A stretch of DNA of 6,061 nucleotides, from NCBI GenBank assembly GCA_030620935.1, contig JAUXIP010000143.1, forward strand, positions 1 to 6,061. The letters are read 5' to 3'. A program made the translations under genes and the position numbers. This document shows positions 5,998 to 6,061 of the stretch, in pieces; the stretch's first letter is position 1; the number at the start of each line of letters is the position of its first letter. Below the pieces are notes generated by a model that was given only the letters and a program-made list of their open reading frames with translations, was not told the DNA's origin and made no database searches. Origin of the DNA: Deltaproteobacteria bacterium. Lineage in GTDB: Bacteria; Desulfobacterota_B; Binatia; UBA9968.

Positions 5998-6054
5998 CGA
6001 GAGTTCGCTCCATTAACTCTCGCGCCGCGAAACCTTAGCCTAGGGAGGAGAGTT
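5998..6054 (+). promoter_or_regulatory. Leader with mutually exclusive stems, possible translational switch
   Basis: CGAGAGTT (5998-6005) pairs perfectly with AACTCTCG (6015-6022) around a 9-nt loop. The sequence GAGAGTT recurs at 6048-6054, between the ribosome-binding site core and the ATG at 6055, so AACTCTC (6015-6021) could pair with either copy. One fold leaves the start site open, while the other buries the 3' part of the ribosome-binding site. No known riboswitch class is recognised. Confidence 0.35.
6042..6050 (+). promoter_or_regulatory. Strong ribosome-binding site for the gene starting at 6055
   Basis: AGGGAGGAG lies 4 nt upstream of the ATG at 6055. It is the best anti-16S match in the right-hand intergenic region and is the main reason for calling a truncated gene at the window edge. 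Confidence 0.6.
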
Positions 6055-6061
6055 ATGCAAG
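6055..6061 (+). CDS. Start of a rightward gene cut off by the window end (product unknown)
   Basis: Only ATG CAA G is visible (Met-Gln-). The call rests on the AGGGAGGAG ribosome-binding site 4 nt upstream and the candidate promoter at 5924-5953. The gene is divergent from macA, so it might encode a regulator or an unrelated neighbour. Nothing can be said about its product. Confidence 0.5.

Noticed and set aside
1..6061. tRNA, rRNA, CRISPR array or insertion-sequence transposase
   Set aside because: No cloverleaf, ribosomal RNA motif, regularly spaced repeat or transposase motif was seen on either strand.

Overview
This looks like a chromosomal segment of a Gram-negative (diderm) bacterium of moderate GC. 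It carries exported proteins and an inner-membrane/periplasmic MacAB-type export pump, which needs an outer membrane to work with. I cannot name the phylum from the sequence. Gene packing is tight, with two ATGA start/stop overlaps.

Layout. Positions 1-179 are a leader with a good sigma70-like promoter (TTGTCA-16-TATTCT, extended TGn). A two-gene rightward operon follows: an exported beta-propeller protein of the SMP-30/NHL type (180-1295) and, overlapping it by ATGA, an exported metallo-beta-lactamase-fold protein (1292-2119). That second protein's metal motif reads HLHGNH instead of HxHxDH. A short convergent gap (2120-2176) separates it from a leftward operon. In transcription order, this operon contains a MacA/HlyD-type periplasmic adaptor (5834-4440), a small GIY-YIG nuclease-domain gene (4416-4150) and a MacB-type fused ATPase-permease (4153-2177). 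The right end (5835-6054) is a divergent intergenic region with palindromes, a candidate rightward promoter and a structured leader before the start of a truncated rightward gene (ATG at 6055).

How the genes work together. MacA and MacB should form the periplasmic and inner-membrane parts of a tripartite exporter whose TolC-like outer-membrane channel is not in the window. The two rightward genes are probably co-expressed extracytoplasmic proteins, both with folds that include lactonases, but their substrate is unknown.

The most unusual point is the GIY-YIG gene. It sits between macA and macB inside a 285-bp unit bounded by 16-bp imperfect inverted repeats (14/16 identical). The outer end of one repeat supplies the macA stop codon, and the ATGA at the macB start supplies the GIY-YIG stop. 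This fits a very small nuclease-bearing mobile unit that has spliced itself into an operon without breaking it. That is an inference to be tested by comparison, not a demonstrated element.
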